Below are positions 1 through 4,585 of a DNA stretch of 5,531 nt, one piece after another. Position numbers and translations under genes: made by a program. Source of the stretch: an uncultured Desulfobacca sp. Lineage in GTDB: Bacteria; Desulfobacterota; Desulfobaccia; Desulfobaccales; Desulfobaccaceae. Position 1 is the first letter of the stretch. Each line of letters opens with the position of its first letter. The stretch is from contig CALGOE010000014.1 of the NCBI GenBank assembly GCA_937958145.1, positions 1-5,531 on the forward strand, given 5' to 3'. The notes beneath the pieces are model-generated. The model searched no databases, was not told the DNA's origin, and saw nothing but the letters and a program-made list of their open reading frames with translations.

Positions 1-47
1 AATAACTTATTGAAATTAATATTAAAAAGCGCATTGCGGGGAAATAT

Positions 48-63
48 GTTCATAAATCTGAAC
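48..63. promoter_or_regulatory. Candidate activator-binding inverted repeat upstream of the sigma-54 promoter
   Basis: A perfect inverted repeat, GTTCA-N6-TGAAC, is centred about 60 bases upstream of the -24 element at 116 and roughly 86 bases upstream of the predicted transcription start. That is a usual distance for the upstream activating sequence of a sigma-54 enhancer-binding protein. A second small palindrome, TGAA-N3-TTCA, lies at 93-103 and shares the TTCA/TGAA half-site. By family knowledge the activator of PEP-CTERM genes is often the response regulator PrsR; assigning this site to PrsR is inference. Five-base arms in AT-rich DNA can arise by chance. Confidence 0.35.
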
Positions 64-115
64 GTGGATTTTAGGCCAAATATAAATAACCATGAAATAT
101 TCAACAGATATGTTT

Positions 116-130
116 TGGCACGAAGATTGC
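116..130 (+). promoter_or_regulatory. Sigma-54 (RpoN) -24/-12 promoter
   Basis: The sequence TGGCACG-N4-TTGC matches the sigma-54 consensus at every conserved position, including the GG of the -24 box and the GC of the -12 box with the correct spacing. It is preceded by a T run (113-116) and followed by TT. Transcription would start near 142, about 109 bases before the ATG of the PEP-CTERM gene at 251, with no other gene between. Such promoters are silent without an ATP-dependent enhancer-binding activator, so the downstream gene is predicted to be switched on by a specific signal. The match, strand and position agree with known RpoN control of PEP-CTERM genes. Confidence 0.88.
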
Positions 131-180
131 TTCTTTCTAAGGCAATCAAGCTATGCTGAGAATTGGTGCAAAATGATTAG

Positions 181-190
181 AAGGAGGTGA
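181..190 (+). promoter_or_regulatory. Orphan full-length Shine-Dalgarno sequence in the leader
   Basis: AAGGAGGTGA is a ten-base complement to the 3' end of 16S rRNA, yet no ATG, GTG or TTG start with a sensible ORF lies 5-10 bases downstream. It is 61 bases ahead of the true start at 251, which has its own AGGAGG at 241-246. A five-codon ORF starting at 173 (MIRRR, with AGA-AGG-AGG codons) runs straight through it and stops at 188-190. A seven-codon ORF at 153-176 overlaps that one by ATGA. The site could be a ribosome standby site or an accessory leader element, or it may be chance. Confidence 0.4.
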
Positions 191-240
191 AAAGCGGGAG
201 TCAAGGATAATTAGTGACCCTTAACAAGACATACCTAAAA

Positions 241-246
241 AGGAGG
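241..246 (+). promoter_or_regulatory. Ribosome binding site of the PEP-CTERM gene
   Basis: AGGAGG is followed by four A residues and the ATG at 251. This fixes the start, because the next residues form a classic Sec signal peptide. Confidence 0.85.
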
Positions 247-250
247 AAAA

Positions 251-859
251 ATGAAAAAAATTCTTGTCTTAGCAATGGCTTTACTCTTGGTTGGTCTCGT
301 GGGCGCAGCCAGCGCCGTCGAAAACTTTTTCTTTGTCTACACCATTGATGACTTTAACTATTATAACATTCAGTTCAATGGCCAAAGGGCTATTGTGGAA
401 AACTTCGAGAATGGCCAAATCAACACACCCGGCCTGACCATCACCGAGGTCGGTGGCGCCGGTCTTTACCAACTGGGCTACTATCAAAACATTGTTGATA
501 AAGACGTCAATCTGCCCGACGGCCGTTATCAGGTGTTTAACTACGACTCCATGAACGGTTTCGGTGGCTGGTTCGATCTGGCCAATCCGGGCGGTCCGGG
601 CAGCAGCATCGACGTCTATGTCGGCGCCAATTATGTGGGCAACATTCCCAATACCTATGTAGGCCAGTTCTGGGGCTTCTTTTCCAACATCGGTCCCTTC
701 TCGGCCGTAACCTTTGTGGAAGGCCCGGGGTCAAACCAAGAGACCTATAACATCGTCGACCTGGCCATCTGCCCCGTGCCTGTTCCCGGCTCCCTGTTGC
801 TCCTGGGCTCCGGTGTCCTGGGTCTGGTGGGCATCGGCCTGCGGCGTAAATCCTCCTAA
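251..859 (+). CDS. PEP-CTERM-type sorting-signal protein, exported (function of ectodomain unknown)
   Basis: This is a 202-aa secreted protein. Residues 1-22 form a Sec signal peptide (MKK, a hydrophobic core, then an A-S-A cleavage site). The mature part is rich in aromatic residues, Gly, Asn and Tyr and poor in Lys, typical of surface or matrix proteins; I recognise no enzymatic domain. The C terminus is tripartite: a VPVPGS motif at 176-181, a Leu/Gly-rich transmembrane segment (about 182-197) and a basic tail RRKSS. This is the layout of PEP-CTERM sorting signals, which exosortase (EpsH/XrtA) recognises and processes in bacteria that make exopolysaccharide. The usual Glu of the P-E-P motif is replaced by Val, a variant seen in PEP-CTERM-like families. 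It is preceded by a sigma-54 promoter and followed by an intrinsic terminator, so it is probably monocistronic. A role in biofilm or floc matrix is inferred from the family. No exosortase gene is in the window. Confidence 0.88.
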   Translation: MKKILVLAMALLLVGLVGAASAVENFFFVYTIDDFNYYNIQFNGQRAIVENFENGQINTPGLTITEVGGAGLYQLGYYQNIVDKDVNLPDGRYQVFNYDSMNGFGGWFDLANPGGPGSSIDVYVGANYVGNIPNTYVGQFWGFFSNIGPFSAVTFVEGPGSNQETYNIVDLAICPVPVPGSLLLLGSGVLGLVGIGLRRKSS

Positions 860-878
860 TCTGACTCATCTCACCTGA

Positions 879-894
879 GGGGCGCCTGCGCCCC
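879..894 (+). other. GC-rich hairpin after the PEP-CTERM gene
   Basis: GGGGCG (879-884), a CCTG loop and CGCCCC (889-894) form a six-base-pair stem 19 bases after the stop codon. No T run follows directly. A second small palindrome, CTTAC-CT-GTAAG (895-906), overlaps the first arm of the downstream terminator. It may protect the mRNA 3' end or fold together with that terminator. Confidence 0.5.
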
Positions 895-903
895 CTTACC
901 TGT

Positions 904-936
904 AAGGCAGAACTCACAACGGGTTCTGCCTTTTTT
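904..936 (+). terminator. Rho-independent terminator of the PEP-CTERM gene
   Basis: A perfect ten-base-pair stem (AAGGCAGAAC at 904-913 with GTTCTGCCTT at 923-932) and a nine-base loop end in a run of six T at 931-936. It lies 44 bases after the stop codon at 859 and separates the PEP-CTERM gene from what follows. Confidence 0.9.
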
Positions 937-1000
937 CATCCAGCAATTTTATCCGCACAAGGAATCATGCAATGGCTCAGAGCAATGACGTTGTGGATCA

Positions 1001-1029
1001 AGCGTCCGTTGGTGCGCCAACAAGACGCT
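1001..1029. other. Strong intergenic hairpin
   Basis: AGCGTC (1001-1006) pairs with GACGCT (1024-1029), and inside it GTTGG (1008-1012) pairs with CCAAC (1017-1021) around a TGCG tetraloop, leaving a small internal loop (C1007 against AA1022-1023). That gives eleven base pairs in total. It lies in the 189-base stretch between the terminator and the next gene, in which I see no convincing coding region. It has no T run, so it is not a standard terminator. It could be a leader hairpin of the gene at 1126, part of a small RNA, or an operator-like palindrome. Confidence 0.5.
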
Positions 1030-1125
1030 CGGCAAAGGTGCGGTTTTTGGGCTGATCGGAAGAATGCTCTTGTCAGAGAATAATTTTGCCGATAAGGTAA
1101 AAGAATAATACGGCAGGAGGTATGT

Positions 1126-1464
1126 ATGCGCCGCTTACTCCGGGTTGGGGCCATAATCGTGCTGGCAGCCGTCCTGGCGTGGCCTGCTGGCGTCTGGGCC
1201 GAGAAAAAGTCACAGCCGTATGGAGATCGATACGGCTGGGATGATCAAGGGGACAAACGTGCCCCCAATGAGCCGCCCGGCTGGGATCAGGGGAAGAAGA
1301 CCGGCTGGCGAGGGGAGGACCTGCCCCCCGGTCAGGACAAAAAAGTCCATCGGCGCAGCAAGAAGAGATATGGCGACGACGATGATTGGCGGCGCCGCCG
1401 TCCCTATCCCGATGCCCCGACAGTGCCCGTGCCCGTCCCGGTGCCGGTGCCCACACCGCGCTAA
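1126..1464 (+). CDS. Small secreted charged protein with PPG/GKK motifs and a (VP)5 tail, unknown function
   Basis: This is a 112-aa protein starting at the ATG five bases after AGGAGG (1115-1120). Residues 1-25 are a Sec signal peptide ending in V-W-A. The mature 87 residues have no predicted globular core. They carry a repeated Pro-Pro-Gly motif (PPGWDQGKKTGWRG at 50-63, then LPPGQDKK at 66-73), a basic patch (75-81), four consecutive Asp (84-87), an Arg cluster (89-92) and a final Val-Pro repeat (100-109). PPG...KK motifs recur in small exported proteobacterial proteins, but I cannot assign a named family or function. The alternating VP tail suggests an extended polyproline-like spacer in the periplasm. 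Its promoter is unclear: TTGTCA at 1070-1075 is a fair -35 box but the -10 candidate (TAAGGT, 1093-1098) is poor. The EEP gene starts 54 bases downstream. Confidence 0.75.
   Translation: MRRLLRVGAIIVLAAVLAWPAGVWAEKKSQPYGDRYGWDDQGDKRAPNEPPGWDQGKKTGWRGEDLPPGQDKKVHRRSKKRYGDDDDWRRRRPYPDAPTVPVPVPVPVPTPR
1423..1452 (+). repeat. Degenerate six-base tandem repeat encoding (Val-Pro)5
   Basis: Five tandem copies of GTS-CCS (GTGCCC, GTGCCC, GTCCCG, GTGCCG, GTGCCC) encode residues 100-109 of the small secreted protein. The copies differ at third positions while the amino acids are kept, which suggests selection on the protein rather than a fresh slippage array. Copy number could still vary between strains. 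Confidence 0.8.
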
Positions 1465-1518
1465 GCATGGCGGCGGCTGCAACCCCGCAACGCTGAACAT
1501 CGCCGTTAAAATACTATT

Positions 1519-2280
1519 ATGCGTATCATGACCTTCAACATCCGCTTCCTCAATGCCGAGGACGGGCCCAACCATTGGGAGTTCCGCAAGGAACTGGTCC
1601 TGGAAGTTATCTGGACGTATCAGCCCGACCTGGTAGCCTGTCAGGAGGTCACCATCCCGCAGTTGGACTATCTGGCCGCCCACCTGACCGGCTATCAGCC
1701 CTTTATTCAGCATCGGGAGATTGACCCCACCTGCCAGTATCCCACCATCTTTTACCGTCCGGACACCATGGTGGCAGGTCCGGGTCATGAGTTTTGGCTG
1801 TCAGAAACGCCGGAAGTACACCGCAGCAAGAGCTGGGGCAGTGCCTTCCCCCGCATGGTCACCTATGGCCTCTTCCGGGAGCAGCCCCGGGACCTGTGGT
1901 TTTATTTCGGCGATACCCACCTGGACCACATCTCCGAATCGGCACGGGAGCACGGGGCCCTGATGCTCCGGGACCTGTTTCAGCGTTTGGGCCAGCCCGC
2001 CATTCTGGCCGGAGACTTCAACGACCTCCCCACCTCGGCCGTCCACGCCACCCTGACCGGCCCGGACAGTCCCTTTCAGGACACCTGGCAGTTGGCCCGC
2101 CAGGCCGAGGCCGGGGTCTCCACCCAACACAGATTTGACGGCCGGTTTTTCGGCGGCCGCATCGACTGGATCCTCATTACCGCTCCTTTCCGCTTGAAAA
2201 CTGCCCAGATTATCACGTATAATCAAGCTGACCGTTATCCCTCCGATCATTTTCCCTATTGCGTCGATCTGGAGTATTAA
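1519..2280 (+). CDS. Endonuclease/exonuclease/phosphatase (EEP) family hydrolase
   Basis: This is a 253-aa metal-dependent phosphodiesterase of the EEP (DNase I-like) fold, and all signature blocks are visible. They are MTFNIR with N7; the metal-binding QE with E43; GDTHLDH with H134; GDFND with D166 and N168; RIDWIL with D216; and SDHFP with the catalytic D243-H244 pair. The linking segments (W20...R23, FYR at 78-80, SKSWG at 103-107, YPSDHFP) fit the bacterial EEP subgroup that includes uncharacterised Bacteroides structures. Length is normal and all expected catalytic residues are present, so it is probably active. No signal peptide is seen, so it should be cytoplasmic. The substrate (nucleic acid, phosphoinositide, nucleotide or other phosphodiester) cannot be told from sequence. 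There is no Shine-Dalgarno sequence before ATG 1519. TAAAAT at 1507-1512 would place a transcription start at the ATG, so leaderless translation is possible. M4 (1528) is an alternative start. Confidence 0.9.
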   Translation: MRIMTFNIRFLNAEDGPNHWEFRKELVLEVIWTYQPDLVACQEVTIPQLDYLAAHLTGYQPFIQHREIDPTCQYPTIFYRPDTMVAGPGHEFWLSETPEVHRSKSWGSAFPRMVTYGLFREQPRDLWFYFGDTHLDHISESAREHGALMLRDLFQRLGQPAILAGDFNDLPTSAVHATLTGPDSPFQDTWQLARQAEAGVSTQHRFDGRFFGGRIDWILITAPFRLKTAQIITYNQADRYPSDHFPYCVDLEY

Positions 2281-2309
2281 ACGGGCAACCTCAACGGCAG
2301 GTCAATCCA

Positions 2310-2347
2310 CGGGATCAGCCAGGTACCGGCGGTGCCTGGCGATCCCG
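2310..2347. other. Long near-perfect intergenic hairpin between the EEP and L,D-transpeptidase genes
   Basis: Seven base pairs (2310-2316 with 2341-2347, CGGGATC/GATCCCG), a single bulged A at 2317, then ten base pairs (2318-2327 with 2331-2340, one of them a U-G wobble) close a three-base GGC loop. It starts 29 bases after the EEP stop codon and ends 29 bases before the ATG at 2377. Only three T follow nearby (2351-2353), so it is a poor classical terminator. It may stabilise the upstream mRNA 3' end, attenuate the downstream gene or be a dispersed palindromic repeat. It also argues against a GTG start at 2332 for the transpeptidase, since that codon would lie in the stem. Confidence 0.65.
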
Positions 2348-2366
2348 CCATTTCTGTCTGGCACGT

Positions 2367-2375
2367 GGGGAGGAG
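2367..2375 (+). promoter_or_regulatory. Ribosome binding site deciding the L,D-transpeptidase start
   Basis: GGGGAGGAG lies directly before ATG 2377. Using its GGAGG (2369-2373) the spacing is three bases, shorter than ideal. A TTG at 2389 in the same frame would have 13-15 bases of spacing and give a shorter signal peptide, so the start is likely but not certain. Confidence 0.55.
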
Positions 2376-2376
2376 C

Positions 2377-3414
2377 ATGGGGTTTGTTTTGGGAGTCTCT
2401 ATCTGGAAAGGTCTGCTGCTCGGCCTGATTCTTCTCCTGGCCGATTCGGTCCAGGACGTGGCCGCCGGAGAAATTTATCGGGAGGTGTATACCCACAGCG
2501 AAGAATATGAAACCAAGAAAGGCGATCGGCTGCCTGTCTTGGCCCAAAAACGGGCCGTGCGGCTGCAGGTGCTGGCCAAACAGAATCACCTTCACAATCC
2601 CGAGGCCGCCCTCAAACCCGGGACGCGCTTAAACCTGAGCCACAGTTTTATCCTGCCCGATGAAGTCTCCCATGGCCTGGTGGTCAATCTGGCCGAACTG
2701 GCGGTCTATCATTTTCAGCAAGGCTCTTTTGTCCGCCGCTACCCTCTGGCCGCCGGCAAGCGGGACTGGGAGACGCCGACGGGAAATTATAAAATTCTCA
2801 ATAAAATTAAAAATCCCACCTGGCGCATTCCCGATTCCATCATGGCGGAAATGGGCTACCGGGACGCAGATTTCTATTTTGAAGTGCCGCCCGGGCCGGA
2901 CAACCCTCTGGGAGCCTACTGGATGGCGACCTCGGCCAAAGGGGTCGGGCTCCATGCCACGACTGCTCCCTGGAGCATCGGCCGCTACGCCTCCCACGGC
3001 TGCCTGCGCATGTTCCATGAGCACATCGAAGAGCTTTTTCCCCAGGTGGAAGTGGGCATGCCCATAAAAATAATCTATAAGCCCATTAAAGTAGCCCTCA
3101 CCGCCGATAACCGGGTATTTTTGCAGGTCCATGGCGATTATTACCGCCGGGTGCCGGATAAGTTCAAAGAAGTCGAGAACTTGCTGAAAAATAACCAATT
3201 GGCCGACTTGGTTGATTGGCCGCGGGTCAAACAGGTCCTGAAAGAGCGGGAAGGGGTTGCCGTGGACGTGACCAGAGCCAGCGAACCCCTGACGGTGGAA
3301 AGCTTCCCCGGCAGTCGGCTCTATTCCGGGGAGATTATTGATAAACCAGCCAATCCGGGGGCAGCGCCCCAGCCCCCCACGAACGGCCAGAAAAAGATTC
3401 AGCCGGGTTCCTGA
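2377..3414 (+). CDS. L,D-transpeptidase (YkuD domain) with N-terminal LysM-like region
   Basis: This is a 345-aa periplasmic cell-wall enzyme, counted from ATG 2377. Residues 1-31 form a signal peptide whose only positive charge is K11, followed by a Leu-rich core and a D-V-A-A-G end. Residues about 43-87 resemble a LysM peptidoglycan-binding motif (YETKKGDRLPVLA...LKPGTRLNL). The YkuD catalytic domain spans about 100-233, with TPTG at 133-136 and the active-site signature H193 ... S206-H207-G208-C209-L210-R211; C209 is the nucleophile. Such enzymes make 3-3 peptidoglycan cross-links or attach proteins to peptidoglycan; which one applies here is unknown. About 110 residues follow, ending in a Pro/Gly/Gln-rich tail, which is longer than minimal YkuD proteins. 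I chose ATG 2377 because of GGGGAGGAG at 2367-2375 and the signal peptide, although the spacing is tight. An in-frame GTG at 2332 would add 15 residues and lies in a hairpin. Confidence 0.92.
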   Translation: MGFVLGVSIWKGLLLGLILLLADSVQDVAAGEIYREVYTHSEEYETKKGDRLPVLAQKRAVRLQVLAKQNHLHNPEAALKPGTRLNLSHSFILPDEVSHGLVVNLAELAVYHFQQGSFVRRYPLAAGKRDWETPTGNYKILNKIKNPTWRIPDSIMAEMGYRDADFYFEVPPGPDNPLGAYWMATSAKGVGLHATTAPWSIGRYASHGCLRMFHEHIEELFPQVEVGMPIKIIYKPIKVALTADNRVFLQVHGDYYRRVPDKFKEVENLLKNNQLADLVDWPRVKQVLKEREGVAVDVTRASEPLTVESFPGSRLYSGEIIDKPANPGAAPQPPTNGQKKIQPGS

Positions 3415-3478
3415 GAGGTGCTTGGGATCAAAAAAGTTCCCATCTGCTCCTGAAAGAAGGTTTTTCATCCTCCACCAT

Positions 3479-3537
3479 CGGTCTGCCGGGAAGCTGCCCG
3501 GGACAGAGTGCGGCCCGGAGAACTGCCCATCAGACCG
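3479..3537 (+). other. Potential structured RNA between the L,D-transpeptidase and the coiled-coil gene
   Basis: CGGTCTG (3479-3485) is exactly complementary to CAGACCG (3531-3537). It encloses a perfect hairpin, CCGGG-AAGCTG-CCCGG (3486-3501), and a further GC-rich stretch. The 204-base gap (3415-3618) shows no convincing gene, and a terminator-like element follows at 3550-3580. Together these could form a branched leader RNA for the downstream operon or a small RNA. No known riboswitch class is recognised, and GC-rich DNA forms such pairings easily. Confidence 0.35.
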
Positions 3538-3549
3538 GCTGTCTGGGAA

Positions 3550-3580
3550 GGGTTGGCCCAGAAAATGGCCCCATTTTTTT
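3550..3580 (+). terminator. Terminator-like hairpin with T7 run
   Basis: GGCC (3555-3558) pairs with GGCC (3567-3570), extended by GG (3551-3552) with CC (3571-3572) across a TT bulge, and is followed by A and seven T (3574-3580). It is 136 bases after the transpeptidase stop and 38 bases before the next ATG. The stem is short and bulged, so efficiency is doubtful. It could end the transpeptidase transcript or act as an attenuator for the next operon. Confidence 0.45.
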
Positions 3581-3618
3581 AACAAAGACCCTGATCCCAG
3601 AGCCAAGGAGACGCAACC

Positions 3619-4143
3619 ATGCTGTGTGCCAAGAGAATATTGTTTGCCGGCCTGGGTCTGGCCACCATCCTCTTGCTGGTCGCGGCCATGCCCAGCCTGG
3701 CCCAGAATGCCCCCCAAGACCATGCCCTGATCTATAAACGGGCGGTTGCCGCTCTTGATGCCGCCGAGAAAAAGCTGGCCGGCAACTTTACCGCCGAAGC
3801 CAAGGCCCTGGTGAAAGAGGCCAAATCTCTTTTTGCGATCCTGCAGAAGGAAATGCCCGAGGAGATAAAAACCCGGGAACTGACCGAAACCCAGGAAGAA
3901 CAATTCAAGGTCAACCAAAGATTAGCCGAAGACAGCACCGCCCAGGGTCAGCGCCTGGAGAAGGCCGCCGAGGAAAAACAGAAGCAGAGTGATCAGATGG
4001 AAGCTCGTGGACAAATGGACGCGGCCACCCACCTCCGGCGCGAGATCGTGCGCGACCTAAACCTGGCCCAGAAGGCTCACCTCAAGGCGGCCATAATCCA
4101 CCTGCGCAATATGCAGCTGACGTTCAGTTACGTGAACAAATAG
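3619..4143 (+). CDS. Secreted helical/coiled-coil protein of unknown function
   Basis: This is a 174-aa protein with AAGGAG (3605-3610) eight bases before the ATG. Residues 1-29 are a signal peptide: MLCAKR, a hydrophobic core and S-L-A-Q. The mature protein is almost free of Pro and Gly and rich in Ala, Glu, Lys and Gln, with heptad-like spacing across about 36-165 (for example KRAVAALDAAEKKLAG, EAKALVKEAKSLFAIL, then a Glu/Gln/Lys-rich stretch around 90-130). It is therefore predicted to be a periplasmic helical bundle or coiled coil. C3 lies in the n-region rather than in a lipobox, so it does not look like a lipoprotein. I recognise no named family. It heads a three-gene block: the Smr gene begins 14 bases after its stop. 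Possible roles are an envelope scaffold or a chaperone-like protein, but neither is shown. Confidence 0.75.
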   Translation: MLCAKRILFAGLGLATILLLVAAMPSLAQNAPQDHALIYKRAVAALDAAEKKLAGNFTAEAKALVKEAKSLFAILQKEMPEEIKTRELTETQEEQFKVNQRLAEDSTAQGQRLEKAAEEKQKQSDQMEARGQMDAATHLRREIVRDLNLAQKAHLKAAIIHLRNMQLTFSYVNK

Positions 4144-4157
4144 ACCCTCGCGGAAAC

Positions 4158-4571
4158 ATGCGGTCAAGCCAGACTGAGCCGACCATGCCCAAACGCCAAA
4201 AATCCCCGGAAATGGCCAGGAAAAGCGAGCAATCGCCCCCTGCCGCGCCTTTTGGCGATCCCGTGGTCATCCCCATTACCGGCGAGCTGGACCTGCACAC
4301 CTTCTCCCCCCGGGAACTGGCACCGTTGTTAGAGGATTATCTCCTGGCCTGTTGGGAGCAGGGGCTGACGCAGGTGCGAATCATCCACGGCAAAGGCACC
4401 GGCCAGCTCAAGGCCCGGGTGCGCAGCCTCCTGGCCAAGAACCCGCTGGTCCTGGCCGCTACCGATGCCGATGGCGCCTCCGGAGGCTGGGGGGCCACCA
4501 TCGTCAGCCTGAAGCCTGGCCCGCATCATGCGGCTGGCGACCAGCAACCCGAAACCACCAGCGAGGAATAA
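4158..4571 (+). CDS. Stand-alone Smr-domain protein (putative nuclease)
   Basis: This 137-aa protein holds one Smr (small MutS-related) domain at about residues 43-119. The diagnostic motifs are present: L44-D45-L46-H47, H77-G78-K79-G80-T81-G82 and GGWGATIV (109-116), with the expected spacing. Smr domains are DNA- or RNA-cleaving modules. They occur at the C terminus of MutS2 and as single proteins; in Escherichia coli, SmrB cleaves mRNA at collided ribosomes. Here there is no MutS part, only a disordered, charged N-terminal extension (about 1-35), and the substrate is unknown. The start is uncertain. ATG 4158 has only a weak GGA upstream; the in-frame ATGs 4185 and 4212 are alternatives that do not affect the domain. 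It lies 14 bases after the coiled-coil gene and 14 before the amidohydrolase, which suggests coupled translation. Confidence 0.88.
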   Translation: MRSSQTEPTMPKRQKSPEMARKSEQSPPAAPFGDPVVIPITGELDLHTFSPRELAPLLEDYLLACWEQGLTQVRIIHGKGTGQLKARVRSLLAKNPLVLAATDADGASGGWGATIVSLKPGPHHAAGDQQPETTSEE

Positions 4572-4585
4572 AAACCCATTTTGCC

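Noticed and set aside
142..250. Cyclic-di-GMP or other known riboswitch in the PEP-CTERM leader
   Set aside because: None of the conserved riboswitch core motifs I know is present; only weak local pairing and the two SD sequences are visible.
1008..1021. GTTGG...CCAAC palindrome as an integron attC-like core
   Set aside because: The core sites do not match the GTTRRRY/RYYYAAC consensus, there is no integrase or cassette array, and the stem is better explained as a simple hairpin.
1210..1788. Minus-strand open frame (192 codons) across the small secreted protein and the EEP gene start
   Set aside because: It overlaps two + strand genes with a signal peptide and catalytic motifs, and its own protein has low-complexity His/Gly/Ile stretches from reverse reading.
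2359..2373. Second sigma-54 promoter (TGGCACG) before the L,D-transpeptidase
   Set aside because: The -24 box matches but the -12 position reads GAGG instead of TTGC, and the site overlaps the ribosome binding site.
2629..3918. Long open frame on the minus strand (429 codons) across the transpeptidase and the next gene
   Set aside because: It lies opposite two well-supported + strand genes and their intergenic region. Its composition is typical of the antisense shadow of GC-rich codons, and it shows no recognisable domain.
4352..4585. N-terminal extension of the amidohydrolase frame into the Smr gene
   Set aside because: The translated extension is Arg/Gly/Pro-rich and reads the Smr gene out of frame. 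The family start MIDVHTH lies at 4586.
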